Shown here one piece after another: positions 1 through 8,355 of a stretch of 56,138 nt of DNA; position 1 is the stretch's first letter; each line of letters starts with the position of its first letter. The translations under genes and the position numbers were made by a program. Source of the stretch: Thauera linaloolentis 47Lol = DSM 12138 (GTDB taxonomy: Bacteria; Pseudomonadota; Gammaproteobacteria; Burkholderiales; Rhodocyclaceae); contig NZ_AMXE01000016.1 in assembly GCF_000310205.1 (NCBI RefSeq), forward strand, positions 1 to 56,138. Reading direction: 5' to 3'. The notes beneath the pieces are model-generated. The model worked only from the letters and a program-made list of their open reading frames with translations, had not been told where the DNA came from and made no database searches.

Positions 1-45
1 GGCCCCCGCCGCTCCCCGCCATGCCCCCGAGCGCCAGGCGCGGGC

Positions 46-351
46 TCAGTTCTCCGGCACGTAGATCATGCGCCCGTCGTCGAGACGGTAGGTGACCCCC
101 GCCCGCGCGCCCTGCCCCTGGCCGACCTCGCCGCTGGATTCGTAGCGCGTCAGTTCCTGCCCATCCTTGATGGTGATGCGCATGTCGGCTTCGCCCGGAT
201 TCTCGACGACCACGACCTTGTTCTGGGAAAAGGGGTTGAGCGGGTTCTGCGCGATGACCACCATCAGCATGCCGATGATGACCAGGAACAGGTCGATCAG
301 GTTCACCACCGACAGCATCGGGTCGGTATCGTCCTCGTCGAGAAATCGCAT
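46..351 (-). CDS. DUF2149 family small membrane protein, ExbD-like (HmuV-type)
   Basis: A 101-residue protein read from the ATG at 351, whose first base overlaps the stop of the ExbB-like gene (ATGA), so the two are translationally coupled. One membrane segment lies at about residues 13-31 (SVVNLIDLFLVIIGMLMVVI). It contains an Asp in the setting NLIDLFLVII, which resembles the ExbD/TolR segment (IDVMLVLL) where the Asp is the proton-carrying residue. The rest, about 65 residues, would be periplasmic and ends near the C-terminus with YRLDDGRMIYVPEN. DUF2149 genes accompany CobN-like/TonB-receptor clusters such as hmu of Porphyromonas. The ExbD-like role is my inference from the membrane motif; I know of no direct demonstration. 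It is the last complete gene of the operon in this window. Confidence 0.8.
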   Translation of the reverse strand: MRFLDEDDTDPMLSVVNLIDLFLVIIGMLMVVIAQNPLNPFSQNKVVVVENPGEADMRITIKDGQELTRYESSGEVGQGQGARAGVTYRLDDGRMIYVPEN

Positions 352-857
352 CAGGCTTGCCCTCCGCCGCGCTGGCGTTCCAGTTCGCGCAGGTCCTGCA
401 ACAGCCAGCGCCGGCGGATGGTGAGGATGAAGAAGCAGATGCTCGCCGCCAGCAGCGCCAGGATCACCGCCGAGAAGGCGGCGACCATGTTCTGGCCCAC
501 GGCGGCGGCATCGTTGCCGCCCAGCGCCAGCAGCGCGGGCCCCATCGGGATCATGGTGGCGATCAGGCCGAGCATGGGCGCGGTGCGCGAGACGATGCGC
601 AACCATTCCAGCCGGCGCATGATCCACAGCTCCAGGTCATCGCTCGCCAGCGGGAGCCGTCCGGCATCCGCCCGCCGCGCGTGGGCGAACAGCGCACGCG
701 GATGCGTGTTGCGCCGGCGCTGCCAGCCCTCGACCGAGAAGGCGCCGAGCATCACCAGTGCATAGCCCAGCGCGACGGCGATCAGCAGCATCACCGGCGC
801 CAGAAACACGCGCGAGACGGCATAGAGCAGGGTTTCGATTTCAGCGAATACGGTCAT
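351..857 (-). CDS. MotA/TolQ/ExbB proton channel family protein (HmuU-type)
   Basis: A 168-residue inner-membrane protein with three hydrophobic segments: about residues 14-40, 93-112 and 122-148. The second begins TAPMLGLIATMIPMG, the TolQ/ExbB/MotA family signature region, and the third carries the small and polar residues expected of a proton-channel helix. It is shorter than ExbB (about 240 residues) because the cytoplasmic loop is reduced. It starts 22 bases after the CobN-like gene and overlaps the DUF2149 gene by the ATGA arrangement. By context the two small proteins would form a dedicated proton-driven motor for the receptor and/or the membrane-anchored chelatase of this operon. The family call is firm; the partner is inferred. 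Confidence 0.88.
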   Translation of the reverse strand: MTVFAEIETLLYAVSRVFLAPVMLLIAVALGYALVMLGAFSVEGWQRRRNTHPRALFAHARRADAGRLPLASDDLELWIMRRLEWLRIVSRTAPMLGLIATMIPMGPALLALGGNDAAAVGQNMVAAFSAVILALLAASICFFILTIRRRWLLQDLRELERQRGGGQA

Positions 858-879
858 GGGGTTTTTCCGGGCCGATGCG

Positions 880-3800
880 TCATGCGGCCATTCTCGAAAG
901 GCGGCGCGTGCCGGCGGCCTGCCACAAGCCGCCGGCGCAGACCAGAAACAGCATCAGGGCCAGCGCCCATCTCTGCCGGATGTCGTCCTGCGCGGGAGGC
1001 TCGACCGGCTCCAGTACCGGCCCCTGCACGGTTTCCAGGGAGCCATCGTCCGCTACCGGGGCCTCTGCGCGGGCGGGCGCGGCCTCCGTGTCCGGAGCGG
1101 GTGCCGCATCCAGCCCGAAGCCCTGCGCCAGATCGGCGATGAAGCGGCGCGTGGGCGCGGCACCGGTGTCCACACCGAACTGCCGTTGCAGCGCCTGCCA
1201 GCGCTGCGCCAGTTCGCGGCGGGTCTGGCCGGAGGCATCCCAATACCCCTTGCGGATGGCTTCGGCCATGCGTTCCAGGATCTGCGCCTGCGCGGTGGGG
1301 TTGTGCCGCTCGAACCATTCGCGCGTGCCCAGTTCGCGGATGTCGGTGACATAGGTGTCGAACAGCGCCTGCCACTGGTCGTCGCGTACCGTGGAAGCAT
1401 CCATGGCCTGCCAGCCGAACAAGTTGTTGGTGGCGTCGAGCACCTGCAGCGTGCCGGCATAGCCCTCCTGCTGCATCGCGGCGATCCAGTGCGGATTGAG
1501 ATAGCGCGTACGCATCTCGTCGGCGAGAAAGCGCGCCAGCCCGATGGTCCGCGCGTCGTGGCTGCGCAGGTCGGAAACGAGCAGTTGCGGCGCCTGGCCG
1601 TCCAGGTGCCGGACGGCCGCCGACAGGCCGCCGAGAAACTCGAACGGATGATCGGTGGACAGCACGCCATGCACGTTCGACGAGCGCGACATGATTGCCA
1701 CCTGCGTGCCGCGCAACTGCTCGGCCAGCAGATTGGCCTGCGCCGGCGCCGTGCCCCAGCCCTGGCGGCCATAGGCGTGGCTGCTGCTGGCGAGGAATTG
1801 CCGGGCCAACGCAGCATCGTCGTCCCATTCGGTGGAGCGCAGCGCCAGATCGGGCACGCCGGTGCCGTACTCGCCCGGCGCGTTGCCGAAAATGCGGTAG
1901 CGCGCCGCCGCGGCGGCGTCCTCGGCCGGCATGCCTTCCTGCTGCAGGGCCGCGGCGATGCGGCGGTTGTTGGCGGCGATGGGGTTGGCGGGTTCGTCCA
2001 GTCCGGCCAGGCGCACCAGCGCGTCGTCGAGCAGGCGCATGAAGCCGTCGAACTGGTCGCGGTATACGCCGGTGACCTGCACCACCACGTCACTGCGCGG
2101 CCGGCCCAGTTCTTTGGCTGGAATGATCTCCAGCGCGGTGACGCGCCCGCCGGCATCCCACACCGGGCGCAGGCCCAGCGCATGCAGGATCTGGGCCTCG
2201 GTCACGCCCAGGTGGCGGATCGCTTCGGACGACCACAGGCTGAAGGCGAGCTTCTCCGGCCAGGCGCCGCCATTGCCGTCGCGAAAGGCCTGCACGAGCT
2301 GTCCGTAAGCGGCCGCGGCGGCGTCATACGCGGCGCGTGCGGGAATCTTGTCCGCCTCGAAGGCATACAGGTTGCGGCCGCTGTGCACCTCCGGGCTGCG
2401 GATCGGATCACCGCCGGCGCCAGGCTGCACGAAACGGCCGGCCAGCCCGGCCAGCAGCGCCTCATTCTCCTGCGTGTCGCGCAGGCGGCGGTCCAACTCG
2501 CGGGCGCGCCCGGCAAACGCGGCCAGCGCGGCGGGCAGGGGGTGGCCGGCATCGGGCTCCAGCATGCGGCGCACCGCGAGATAGGCCGGGTTGTCGCGCA
2601 AGGCGGCGTGGTCGGCCACGAACAGCGCTTCCCGATCAGCGCCCAGCGCGGCGTAGAAGGGTTCGCCAAGCTGCTGCATGATGGTGCTGGCGCGATGCTC
2701 GGCGCCGGCTGGCTGGCCGAAGGTGTGCAGGCCCAGGGGCATGGCGCTGCGGGCCAGTTCGTGCAGTTGGTCGTGCACCGCCTGCAGGAAGCCGCCGAAA
2801 TCCTGCGCGGCCCGCTGCGGCGTCCAGCCCAGGTCCTCGTGCAGATGGGCGGCCGCCGCCGCCGCGCGGATCCGGGCCCCCACCTGCTCGCGCACCATGC
2901 CCTCATCGAGTTGCTGGTATTCGTGGATCAGGTGGTGCAGGTCGCGCAATTGGTCGTAAAGGCCGGCCGGGGCGAAAGGCGGCGTCTGGTGGCTGACGGT
3001 CACCGCGCGGCCGCGTCGCTTGGCCTGGATGGCCTCGCCGACATTGTCCTGGATGTAGGGGTAGAACACCGGCAGGCTACCCAGCGCCAACCAGGGGTAG
3101 TCACTGGCGGACAGCCCGCGGTCCTTGCCCGGCAGCCATTCCTGCGTGCCGTGGGTGCCCAGATGGATCAGCGCATGCGGCTTGTAATGCTGCTGCAGAT
3201 ACAGGTACGACGCCATGTAGAGGTGGTCGGGGACGCTGGCGATGTCGTGGTAGTGGCCGCCCGTTTCGGCGTGGCGCGGCATTTGCGGCATCACCAGCAA
3301 CTGGCCGACCTGCCAGCGCGGGATGACGAAGTAGCGCCGACCGTCCACCTCGCGCACCGCCCGGTGCCGCCCGGGTTCGCCCGCGCGGCGCAATTCGGCC
3401 TGGCGTTGGGCGGGCAGCCCAGCCAACCAGCGTTCGTAGTCGGCCAGCGGATAGAGCGCGGCCATGTCCTCGGCCAGCAGGGCATCCAGTGGCACGCGGC
3501 CATGCACGGCGCCCAGCATGCGCTGCCCGGCATCGATGACCTGCTGCTCGGCGAGCGCCTCGCCCACCGCGTGGCCCTGCGCCGCCAGTGCGGCCTGGAT
3601 CGAGACGATGCTGCGCGGGACGTTCAGGTTCGACGCGCCGAGATTCTTCTCGCCGGCCGGGTAGTTCCAGAACATCAGCGCCAGCTTCTTGCCGGCCGGC
3701 GGGGTACGGCGCAACGCGACCAGGCTTTGCAGCTTGGCGATCAGGGCATCGGCCTGTTCGGGCAGCAGGTCTTCGACGCCCGCGGTGGCCGCCGACAGCA

Positions 3801-4776
3801 CCAGCGGGTCGCTGATGCCCCAGCCCTCGGGGCCGGCCAGGAACACCGCCGTGGTACGCGCCGCCACGCCGCTCGCGGCCGCGGGCCAGTCGGCGGCCTC
3901 GCCTTCGCGAAAGCGCAGGGTCTGGAGCACGGGGACGTCGAGCGCGAGGAAATCTCGCCTGCGGGCCTCGCCGTTCTGCATGTGGGACAGGTTGACCAGC
4001 GCATCCACCCGCCCGCCGCCCAGGACGCCCGCGAGGCCGTCCGGCGCGGCCGCGTCGGACCAGAGGGCGATCGGCTGCAGGCCCGCCGCCTCGCTGCGGG
4101 CGATCAGTTCGTCGATCTCGCGGGTGAGCATGTCGGCCACGACGCCCGGATGGATCAGGAAGGCGACACGGCCGTCCGGGCGGCCGGCATTCGCCGCCGG
4201 GCGCGCGGCATGCCAGGCGAGGTAGGCCTCGAGGCGCTCGAAGACACGCGGCGCTTGCGGATGGTAGAAACCGGTGGACGGCAGGCGCTGCGGCGCTTCG
4301 AGCAGGCTGGGCGCGGGCGGGACGCCTTCGTGCGCCGCCCGTGCCAGGGCGAAGAAGCGGCGGAAGTTGCCTTCGCCGCCGGCGGCGTAGAGCTCGGCCA
4401 GTGCGGCGCCGTAGCGGGGCGGCAGGCGCTCCCAGGCGGGACGGCCGCCGCCGACCGTCAGACGCGGCACGACCGCCGCCCCGGGCACCTGTTCCAGCCG
4501 CTGCGCCACCATTGCGCGGTCGTTCGGCCGCGGTACGTCCAGCACGACCAGCGCAGTCGATGCGAGCGCCGCCCGCAAACCGTCCGCGCCGGCCTTGTCG
4601 ACGTCCAGATGCCGCAGGGCCACGCCTTCCTGCGTGGCGAAGGCCTGAAGACGCTGGAACTTCTCTGCCGAGACGAAGCCGTTGTGCAGCACCTGCACCA
4701 CCGGGGCCGCCAACACCGGCAGCGGGCCGGCCAGCAAGCAGTACAGCCACCACCACGCGAAACGAAGACGCGGCAT
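880..4776 (-). CDS. Exported, membrane-anchored CobN-like metal chelatase (HmuS-type)
   Basis: A 1298-residue protein of the CobN / magnesium-chelatase H-subunit family. The core motif HLGTHGTQEWLPGK lies at about residues 537-550, and homology-like sequence runs through most of the length. Unlike cytoplasmic CobN of cobalamin synthesis, it starts with a hydrophobic signal-like segment (LRFAWWWLYCLLAGPLPVLA, residues 4-23) and ends with a predicted transmembrane helix (WALALMLFLVCAGGLW, about 1270-1285) followed by basic residues. This puts the chelatase domain in the periplasm, anchored at its C-terminus. The ATG overlaps the receptor stop (ATGA). No CobS/CobT or ChlI/ChlD partner is nearby; the neighbours are a TonB receptor and an ExbB-like pair, the setting of haemin-operon HmuS. 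Likely work is inserting metal into, or removing it from, an imported tetrapyrrole or metallophore. The metal is unknown, although the Zur-like promoter points to zinc. Confidence 0.88.
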   Translation of the reverse strand: MPRLRFAWWWLYCLLAGPLPVLAAPVVQVLHNGFVSAEKFQRLQAFATQEGVALRHLDVDKAGADGLRAALASTALVVLDVPRPNDRAMVAQRLEQVPGAAVVPRLTVGGGRPAWERLPPRYGAALAELYAAGGEGNFRRFFALARAAHEGVPPAPSLLEAPQRLPSTGFYHPQAPRVFERLEAYLAWHAARPAANAGRPDGRVAFLIHPGVVADMLTREIDELIARSEAAGLQPIALWSDAAAPDGLAGVLGGGRVDALVNLSHMQNGEARRRDFLALDVPVLQTLRFREGEAADWPAAASGVAARTTAVFLAGPEGWGISDPLVLSAATAGVEDLLPEQADALIAKLQSLVALRRTPPAGKKLALMFWNYPAGEKNLGASNLNVPRSIVSIQAALAAQGHAVGEALAEQQVIDAGQRMLGAVHGRVPLDALLAEDMAALYPLADYERWLAGLPAQRQAELRRAGEPGRHRAVREVDGRRYFVIPRWQVGQLLVMPQMPRHAETGGHYHDIASVPDHLYMASYLYLQQHYKPHALIHLGTHGTQEWLPGKDRGLSASDYPWLALGSLPVFYPYIQDNVGEAIQAKRRGRAVTVSHQTPPFAPAGLYDQLRDLHHLIHEYQQLDEGMVREQVGARIRAAAAAAHLHEDLGWTPQRAAQDFGGFLQAVHDQLHELARSAMPLGLHTFGQPAGAEHRASTIMQQLGEPFYAALGADREALFVADHAALRDNPAYLAVRRMLEPDAGHPLPAALAAFAGRARELDRRLRDTQENEALLAGLAGRFVQPGAGGDPIRSPEVHSGRNLYAFEADKIPARAAYDAAAAAYGQLVQAFRDGNGGAWPEKLAFSLWSSEAIRHLGVTEAQILHALGLRPVWDAGGRVTALEIIPAKELGRPRSDVVVQVTGVYRDQFDGFMRLLDDALVRLAGLDEPANPIAANNRRIAAALQQEGMPAEDAAAAARYRIFGNAPGEYGTGVPDLALRSTEWDDDAALARQFLASSSHAYGRQGWGTAPAQANLLAEQLRGTQVAIMSRSSNVHGVLSTDHPFEFLGGLSAAVRHLDGQAPQLLVSDLRSHDARTIGLARFLADEMRTRYLNPHWIAAMQQEGYAGTLQVLDATNNLFGWQAMDASTVRDDQWQALFDTYVTDIRELGTREWFERHNPTAQAQILERMAEAIRKGYWDASGQTRRELAQRWQALQRQFGVDTGAAPTRRFIADLAQGFGLDAAPAPDTEAAPARAEAPVADDGSLETVQGPVLEPVEPPAQDDIRQRWALALMLFLVCAGGLWQAAGTRRLSRMAA

Positions 4777-6752
4777 CAGAACTTCGCCGTCAGCCCGGCA
4801 AAGTAGCGCCGCCCTTCGTCGGCGCGGCCGTGGAGATCGGCGTCGTCGTTGGCGAGGCGCTCGTCCGTCAGGTTCTCGATGCCGGCATGCAGCGCCAGCG
4901 AACGCCCCAGCTCATGATCCACATACCAGTGCAGCAGGGTGTAGCCGGGCCGGTCGCGCTCGGCGGCCGAGCGATACTGCGCACCGGTGTACTCGGCCTG
5001 CAGGCGGGTGGCCAGCCGATCCATCGCCATCCAGGACACGGTGGCGCTGGCGCGGTGGCGGGAACGGTCGGCCAGGCGCCCGCCGTTCGTGCGGTCGCGC
5101 GCATCCAGGTAAGTGTAGCTGGCATCCACCCGCCACTGCCGCGACAGGTCCGCCCCGGCGCTCAGCTCCACACCCCGCAAGCGCACCCTGGCGACGTTCT
5201 CGTATTCCAGGCAGACGCGCCGTGGCTCGAAGCAGGTGGGCTGGCGCTGGGTTTCGATCAGGTTGCGCACGTCGTTGTGGAACACGGTGGCGCTGGCCGA
5301 CCAGGCGCCCCGGTCGTATGCGGCCCCCAGCTCGAAAGAGCGGTTGGTCTCGGGCTTCAGGTCGGGGTTGCCACGAATGATGCCGCGTCCGCCCATCGCC
5401 GCGCGGGATTCGAATTCCGGCGACAGCTGCTTCAGCGTCGGCGCCTTGAACCCCCTGCCCGCGCCGGCCTTGAAGGTCAGCGCCTCGGACGGATGGAACA
5501 GCAGGTAGGCGCGGGGGCTGGTTTCCCAGCCGTAGTCCTCGTGGCGGTCGAAGCGGCCGCCCAGCACCAGCTCCCACCGCTCCCCCAACAGGATCTCGTC
5601 CTGCGCGAAAAGCGCATGATGAGTCTGGGACTTCCTCCCCGAGCGGGTGACATTGGGGTCTTCGAGGCTTTCGCGGCGCAGCTCCGCACCCAGGGTCAGC
5701 GCATGGGATGCACCGGCCCTGAAACCCAGCCTGCCGTCGAGCACGGTGTCGGTGAAACGGTTCGGGGCGGTCGAGTCGGCGCCGTCGCTGCGGCGGGCGC
5801 TCCGGTCCAGCGTGCTGCGGTACAGCCTCACCCGGCTGCTGCCCCAGTCCCATTCGCCGGCATGCGAGAGCGAGTAGCGGCGGCGCTGGACTTCGTTTTC
5901 GGCCTTGTAGAACGGGCTGGCGGTGCTGCTGCGCAGGCCCTCCTGGTCTTCGTTGCCCGCGCTCGCCGACAGGTCGATGCGCTGGCGGACGTCCGGCGTC
6001 CAGCTCAGCCCGACATGGCCGGTGGTGGCGCGCTGCCGGTCGAGCGCGGTCAACGCCGCATCGCCCGCGTCGCGCAGCGCGTCGCGGTAGCGGTATTCGC
6101 CCCACACGTTCAGCCCCAGGCGGCCCGGCACCAAGGGGCCGCCCAGATAGAAGCCGCCTTTGTACTGGTTGCCGTCCAGGCCATGGTCATTGATCAGCGC
6201 ATAGCCGCTGGCCGACCCTTGCCAGCGGTCGGTGGCCGAGCGGGTGATGACGTTGACCACGCCGCCGAGGGCCTCCGAGCCGTAAAGGGACGACATCGGC
6301 CCGCGCACCACTTCCACCCGCTCGATGGCCTCGGCGGACACCCAGCCGAGCTCGAAATCCGAGTGGGCGATGGCGGAGGCGGAGGAGTTGATGCGCTGCC
6401 CGTCGACCAGCATCAGCGTGTGCTCGGAGCTCATGCCGCGAATCGACACCCCCCGCCGCCCCAGGCCGACACTGTCCAGGCCGATGCCGACGGCACCCCG
6501 CACGGCATCGGCAAGATCATTCACGGGCCGGCGGCGCAGGCTTTCGCCGTCGATGACGGAGACGCTGGCCGGCGCATCGGCTTCGCTACGCGCCGAGGCG
6601 GTGGCCGTCACGACGATGGACGGCAGCGGCGCCATCTCGCGCTGCTCGCCGCGTCCCGGGACATGCTGCCCCGCATCCTGCGCGCAGGCCGCGCCACCCA
6701 CGAGCGCCAACGCGATCAGCCCGGCATGGGCGGCATCACGCCGCGCGTTCAT
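4776..6752 (-). CDS. TonB-dependent outer-membrane receptor, Zur-type operon
   Basis: A receptor of about 658 residues. It has a signal peptide (RRDAAHAGLIALALVGGAACA), a TonB-box-like stretch LPSIVVTATAS soon after it, a plug domain with RRGVSIRGMSSEHTLMLVDG and VERVEVVRGPMSSLYGS, then a 22-strand-type barrel. The barrel contains the family motif RGNPDLKPETNRSFELG and ends in the C-terminal Phe typical of outer-membrane proteins (YFAGLTAKF). It belongs to the CirA/FepA/HmuR-like group and carries siderophore, haem or metallophore ligands across the outer membrane. ATG codons at 6776, 6764 and 6752 are all in frame; I prefer 6752 because it gives a compact signal peptide preceded by AAGGGATGTGGAAG. 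It follows ykgO on the same strand with a gap of about 60 bases and overlaps the CobN-like gene by ATGA. The ligand is not readable from sequence; zinc control suggests a zinc complex. Confidence 0.88.
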   Translation of the reverse strand: MNARRDAAHAGLIALALVGGAACAQDAGQHVPGRGEQREMAPLPSIVVTATASARSEADAPASVSVIDGESLRRRPVNDLADAVRGAVGIGLDSVGLGRRGVSIRGMSSEHTLMLVDGQRINSSASAIAHSDFELGWVSAEAIERVEVVRGPMSSLYGSEALGGVVNVITRSATDRWQGSASGYALINDHGLDGNQYKGGFYLGGPLVPGRLGLNVWGEYRYRDALRDAGDAALTALDRQRATTGHVGLSWTPDVRQRIDLSASAGNEDQEGLRSSTASPFYKAENEVQRRRYSLSHAGEWDWGSSRVRLYRSTLDRSARRSDGADSTAPNRFTDTVLDGRLGFRAGASHALTLGAELRRESLEDPNVTRSGRKSQTHHALFAQDEILLGERWELVLGGRFDRHEDYGWETSPRAYLLFHPSEALTFKAGAGRGFKAPTLKQLSPEFESRAAMGGRGIIRGNPDLKPETNRSFELGAAYDRGAWSASATVFHNDVRNLIETQRQPTCFEPRRVCLEYENVARVRLRGVELSAGADLSRQWRVDASYTYLDARDRTNGGRLADRSRHRASATVSWMAMDRLATRLQAEYTGAQYRSAAERDRPGYTLLHWYVDHELGRSLALHAGIENLTDERLANDDADLHGRADEGRRYFAGLTAKF

Positions 6753-6810
6753 CTTCTTCCACATCCCTTGTTCCATCGATGCGACCCGGCCGGCCCGGCC
6801 TGGCCCTGGT

Positions 6811-6960
6811 TCAGCCTTTGCGCTTGTTCTTCGCCCCGCCCTGGCGCGCCTTGAAGCGCGGATTGCTCTTGCAGATGACGTAGATGCGGCCGCGGCGGCG
6901 GACGATCTGGCAATCGCGATGGCGGTTCTTGGCTTCCTTGAGGGATGAGAGCACTTGCAT
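6811..6960 (-). CDS. ykgO: Zinc-independent 50S ribosomal protein L36 (type B, YkgO/RpmJ2)
   Basis: A 49-residue protein beginning [20 protein letters not shown] and containing [19 protein letters not shown]. It matches the E. coli YkgO paralogue of L36 closely. Canonical L36 holds zinc with Cys-x2-Cys, Cys and His. Here the first Cys is replaced (HRDC) and the last His is replaced by Phe (PRFK), which is the zinc-free C-minus form. A strong ribosome-binding site (AGGAGG) lies 8-9 bases before the ATG. In many proteobacteria this paralogue is made only under zinc starvation and is controlled by Zur, releasing zinc from ribosomes. It is the first gene of the receptor/chelatase operon, directly downstream of a Zur-like box. 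Confidence 0.93.
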   Translation of the reverse strand: MQVLSSLKEAKNRHRDCQIVRRRGRIYVICKSNPRFKARQGGAKNKRKG

Positions 6961-7064
6961 GGCAACGACCTCCTGCTAACGGTTTGGATTCAACAGCACG
7001 GCGACACGGCGACCTCCCGTCCGGAAATGCGCTGAATCAGCGCCGAATGAGCCCCGTTTAGTTC

Positions 7065-7094
7065 TGTTATAACATAACAATTCCGGAGTTTCAA
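7065..7094 (-). promoter_or_regulatory. Sigma70-type promoter overlapped by a Zur-like box
   Basis: On the minus strand TTGAAA (7089-7094) and TATAAC (7066-7071) are separated by exactly 17 bases. The -10 is part of the inverted repeat TGTTAT-AAC-ATAACA (7065-7079). Its core GTTATAACATAAC matches the proteobacterial Zur core GTTATANTATAAC, as I recall it, at all but one defined position. Zinc-loaded Zur would block polymerase here. The leader to ykgO is about 100 bases. The box is seen directly; the regulator is inferred, since no zur gene is in the window, but ykgO as the first gene supports it strongly. Confidence 0.82.
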
Positions 7095-7133
7095 AACCGC
7101 CACGCCGCGCGAAGCGTGCCCCTGGCGGGCCGC

Positions 7134-7556
7134 TCAGCCGGCGTCCTGCCCGCCCTGCGCCCAGGGAAGGCCTGCAAAGTGCTCGGCGAGATAGTCGATC
7201 AGGGCCTGGACGCGGGCCGGCCGCCGCCGCCCAGGCGGCGTCACGATGTGCAGGGCGATGGGTTCGACCTGCCAGTCATCCGTGGCCGTCTCCAGCCTCC
7301 CCGCCTGGATGTCCTGCCAGGCCAGGAACTCCGGCTGCAGCGCCAGACCCAGCCCGGCCAGCAGGGCGGGAGCCAGGGCTTCGGCGTTGTTGACCCGGAG
7401 CGGCGTGTTCATCGCCTGGGTGAATTCGCCATGGCGCGCATGGCGGAAACGCCAGCTCGCGCCGCTGCGCGAGTACGCGTACCGCAGGGCGCGATGTTCG
7501 GCCAGCTCGCGCGGATGGCGCGGGCGGCCATGGCGCTCGAAATAGCCCGGCGTGGT
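7134..7556 (-). pseudogene. LysR-type regulator remnant (C-terminal substrate-binding half)
   Basis: From about GYFERHGRPRHPRELAEH to the stop at 7134, the minus strand reads as the last 140 or so residues of a LysR-type substrate-binding domain. It includes LRVNNAEALAPALLAGLGLALQPEF and a typical C-terminal helix (RVQALIDYLAEHF). The DNA-binding helix-turn-helix and the first half of the effector domain are missing. Upstream of about 7556 the homology stops where the plus-strand MFS remnant begins. An open frame extends further upstream but is the antisense of that remnant and has no LysR character. Likely non-functional. Confidence 0.75.
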
Positions 7557-8084
7557 CGGCCTGGGCGCGATTGCCGGCGCGGTGATCATGCCCCACTTAC
7601 GCAAGCGCCTCGACGCCGACGGTCTGCTGCTGGCCGGCGCGGCCGGGCTGGTGGGCGTCGGCCTGGCGGCGCACCGGATCAAGCTGCCCGCCGGCGAAGC
7701 CGACCTGGTGCCTTCGAACCATTGGCCCGAGCCGCTGATCGCCCTGCCCGTCGACAACGACCGCGGCCCGGTGCTGATCCAGATCGAGTACCGCATCGCG
7801 CCGCAGGACCGCACCGAGTTCCTCAAGGCGCTGGCCCGGCTGTCGGCCGAGCCGCGGCGCGACGGCGCCTATGCCTGGGGAATCGCGGAGGATTCCGCCG
7901 ACCCCGCCCTGATGCTCGAATGGTTCCAGGTCGAATCCTGGGCCGAGCATCTGCGCCAGCACAAGCGGGTCTCCAGGGCCGACGCCGATGCGCAGGAAGA
8001 CGTGTGCGCTTCCACCAAGGCCAGCAGCGCCCGGTGGTGCACCATTTCCTGGCCTTCACCCGTCCGCATGAAGGCCTGGCATGA
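7555..8084 (+). pseudogene. EntS-like MFS exporter remnant (MFS_3), deleted and frameshifted
   Basis: The plus strand begins abruptly inside an MFS_3 protein (GLGAIAGAVIMPHLRKRLDADG). It jumps from that loop to the C-terminal cytoplasmic part (LIQIEYRIAPQDRTEFLKAL, DGAYAWGIAEDSADPALMLEW), skipping several membrane segments, so there is an internal deletion. Near 8000, after RADADAQEDV, the frame changes and continues as RFHQGQQRPVVHHFLAFTRPHEGLA to a stop at 8084, showing a frameshift. It has neither start codon nor N-terminus. It meets the LysR remnant head to head at about 7550-7556. The following 270 bases up to the nitroreductase gene hold no gene that I can support. Confidence 0.72.
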
Positions 8085-8355
8085 GGGCGACTCATGGAAC
8101 GCACCGCGCCGGCACCACCTTGCTTCATGGCCGGCAGCGTTCTGCCAGATGGCGCGCACCGAAGCGTTCCGACCGGGAATCGAAAGCTTGCATTTCGTTT
8201 TTTTCCGTTCCCGCAAGCGCATCGGGCTTTTATGATTGGGGCAGCATGGCCCTTCAGCAGAGCCCGCACTGCTTCGATGGCCCGTATCGCCATGCGGCAA
8301 GAGCCGCTGGCTTCGAGTTTTGTTTGAACCCACCCCTACAACAGGAGTCATCCGC

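Noticed and set aside
1-22. A possible next gene of the zinc operon starting with ATG at 22 on the minus strand (M-A-G-S-G-G-G)
   Set aside because: Only seven codons lie in the window and there is no clear ribosome-binding site, so it cannot be supported.
880-4776. Cobalamin biosynthesis (CobN of cobaltochelatase)
   Set aside because: No cob genes or cobST are nearby and no cobalamin-riboswitch-like sequence was noticed. The signal peptide, the membrane anchor and the receptor/ExbB neighbours argue for a transport-linked chelatase instead.
856-4806. A very long plus-strand open frame (over 1,300 codons) opposite the CobN-like gene
   Set aside because: It is the antisense of a real GC-rich gene. 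Its translation is rich in Arg, Gly and Gln-His stretches and has no family motif, while the minus strand gives a full CobN protein with core motifs.
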